A stretch of DNA of 64,000 nucleotides from Bythopirellula polymerisocia. GTDB taxonomy: Bacteria > Planctomycetota > Planctomycetia > Pirellulales > Lacipirellulaceae. A model generated the notes under the pieces. The model was not told where the DNA came from. It was given only the letters and a program-made list of their open reading frames with translations, and did not search any database. Positions 63,508 through 64,000 of the stretch are shown piece after piece. The translations under genes and the position numbers were made by a program. Each line of letters opens with the position of its first letter. Position 1 is the first letter of the stretch. The stretch covers positions 186,001 to 250,000 of the forward strand of contig NZ_SJPS01000005.1 in NCBI RefSeq assembly GCF_007860015.1, read 5' to 3'.

Positions 63508-64000
63508 TTAGCCGAACGAGAATTCCCGCTCGATGAACGTAGTATCGATGCGACCTTCGGCAAAGGCGCTATGACTGAGAATTTCTTGATGCAGTCCGGC
63601 AGTCGTATGAATCCCGTCGACCCGCAGTTCTGAAAGCGCCCGTAACATAGTGCGGATCGCCTCGACCCGAGTAGGTTGATGTACGAGGAGCTTTCCAATC
63701 ATCGAGTCATAGTAAGGGGGCACTACGTATCCACTGTGCGCATGGGAATCGAACCGTACCCCAAAACCGCCGGGAACGATCAGACGCTCGATTCTGCCTG
63801 GGGAAGGACGGAAATTATTGCGTGGATCTTCGGCGTTTATCCGGCACTCGATCGAAGCACCGGTTTGCTTGATGTCGTCCTGACTGATAGAGAGTTTTTC
63901 CCCTGAAGCGATCAATATTTGTTGCTTGATCAGGTCAATGCCAGTGACCATTTCGGTGACAGGATGTTCGACCTGGATGCGGGCATTCACCTCAATGAAG
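63508..64000 (-). CDS. accC: Biotin carboxylase (acetyl-CoA carboxylase), C-terminal part
   Basis: Partial: the frame runs off the right edge. The visible ~164 codons begin [16 protein letters not shown], the carboxylase motif with active-site Asn, Arg and His/Glu. [19 protein letters not shown] follows, then [20 protein letters not shown] and [11 protein letters not shown]. This is the C-terminal third of AccC, which carboxylates biotin on the carrier protein for fatty-acid synthesis. Pyruvate/propionyl-CoA carboxylase subunits share it, but length to the stop and sequence fit AccC. No in-window start. Confidence 0.9.
   Translation of the reverse strand, partial: FIEVNARIQVEHPVTEMVTGIDLIKQQILIASGEKLSISQDDIKQTGASIECRINAEDPRNNFRPSPGRIERLIVPGGFGVRFDSHAHSGYVVPPYYDSMIGKLLVHQPTRVEAIRTMLRALSELRVDGIHTTAGLHQEILSHSAFAEGRIDTTFIEREFSFG

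Overview
The window reads as a chromosomal segment of a planctomycete, most likely order Pirellulales. The signs are many secreted proteins carrying dockerin-like [15 protein letters not shown] segments and VPEPSS-type PEP-CTERM tails, two giant proteins with the planctomycete extracellular N-terminal motif (LEDRRML / LENRQML), an MfnB-type C1 enzyme, a PPi-dependent phosphofructokinase, and moderate GC with loosely packed genes. No phage, plasmid or CRISPR hallmark is visible.

Layout. 0-7.6 kb: RNase D, an NhaD-type antiporter, a small membrane protein fused translationally to mfnB, a PHA-system-family protein, an STN-like secreted protein and a HEAT/TPR protein. 7.6-10 kb: mostly gene-free, with one gamma-glutamylcyclotransferase-like gene. 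10-25.4 kb: a secreted-protein island. It holds a 1933-residue beta-helix giant flanked by two copies of a 73-nt hairpin element, decayed PEP-CTERM tails, four PEP-CTERM genes in a row, a LuxR-type regulator, and a dockerin/PEP-CTERM gene interrupted by one in-frame TAG. 25.4-30.4 kb: an archipelago of small genes around csrA. It has two DUF2294/MpsC-like proteins, several tiny membrane or basic proteins, two frameshifted genes, and a GGA-rich non-coding stretch ending in a very strong intrinsic terminator that could be a CsrA-binding sRNA. 30.4-37 kb: a second giant (Asp-box propeller plus RTX-like repeats) that shares its C-terminal tail with the first giant, then a small secreted protein and a 1.2-kb gap.

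37-64 kb is more conventional. It has a di-heme b-type membrane protein coupled to a ten-heme cytochrome c (a candidate electron-transfer complex), an idonate/gluconate-type operon (GntP permease, zinc dehydrogenase, SDR), an acyltransferase, XerC/D recombinase, an alpha/beta hydrolase, two more dockerin/PEP-CTERM proteins, cardiolipin synthase, a DUF4404 protein, glucose-6-phosphate isomerase, a Rieske protein, MazG-like protein, a large membrane protein with an ABC ATPase, tRNA-Glu(CTC), a lactonase, pyrophosphatase, PPi-phosphofructokinase, and the C-terminal part of biotin carboxylase running off the right edge.

Central carbon metabolism is scattered through the right half (pgi, PPi-PFK, PPase, lactonase, accC). 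The left and middle are dominated by surface proteins, their duplicated tails, and regulatory or small-protein genes. All family names come from recognising motifs by eye; no database search was run.
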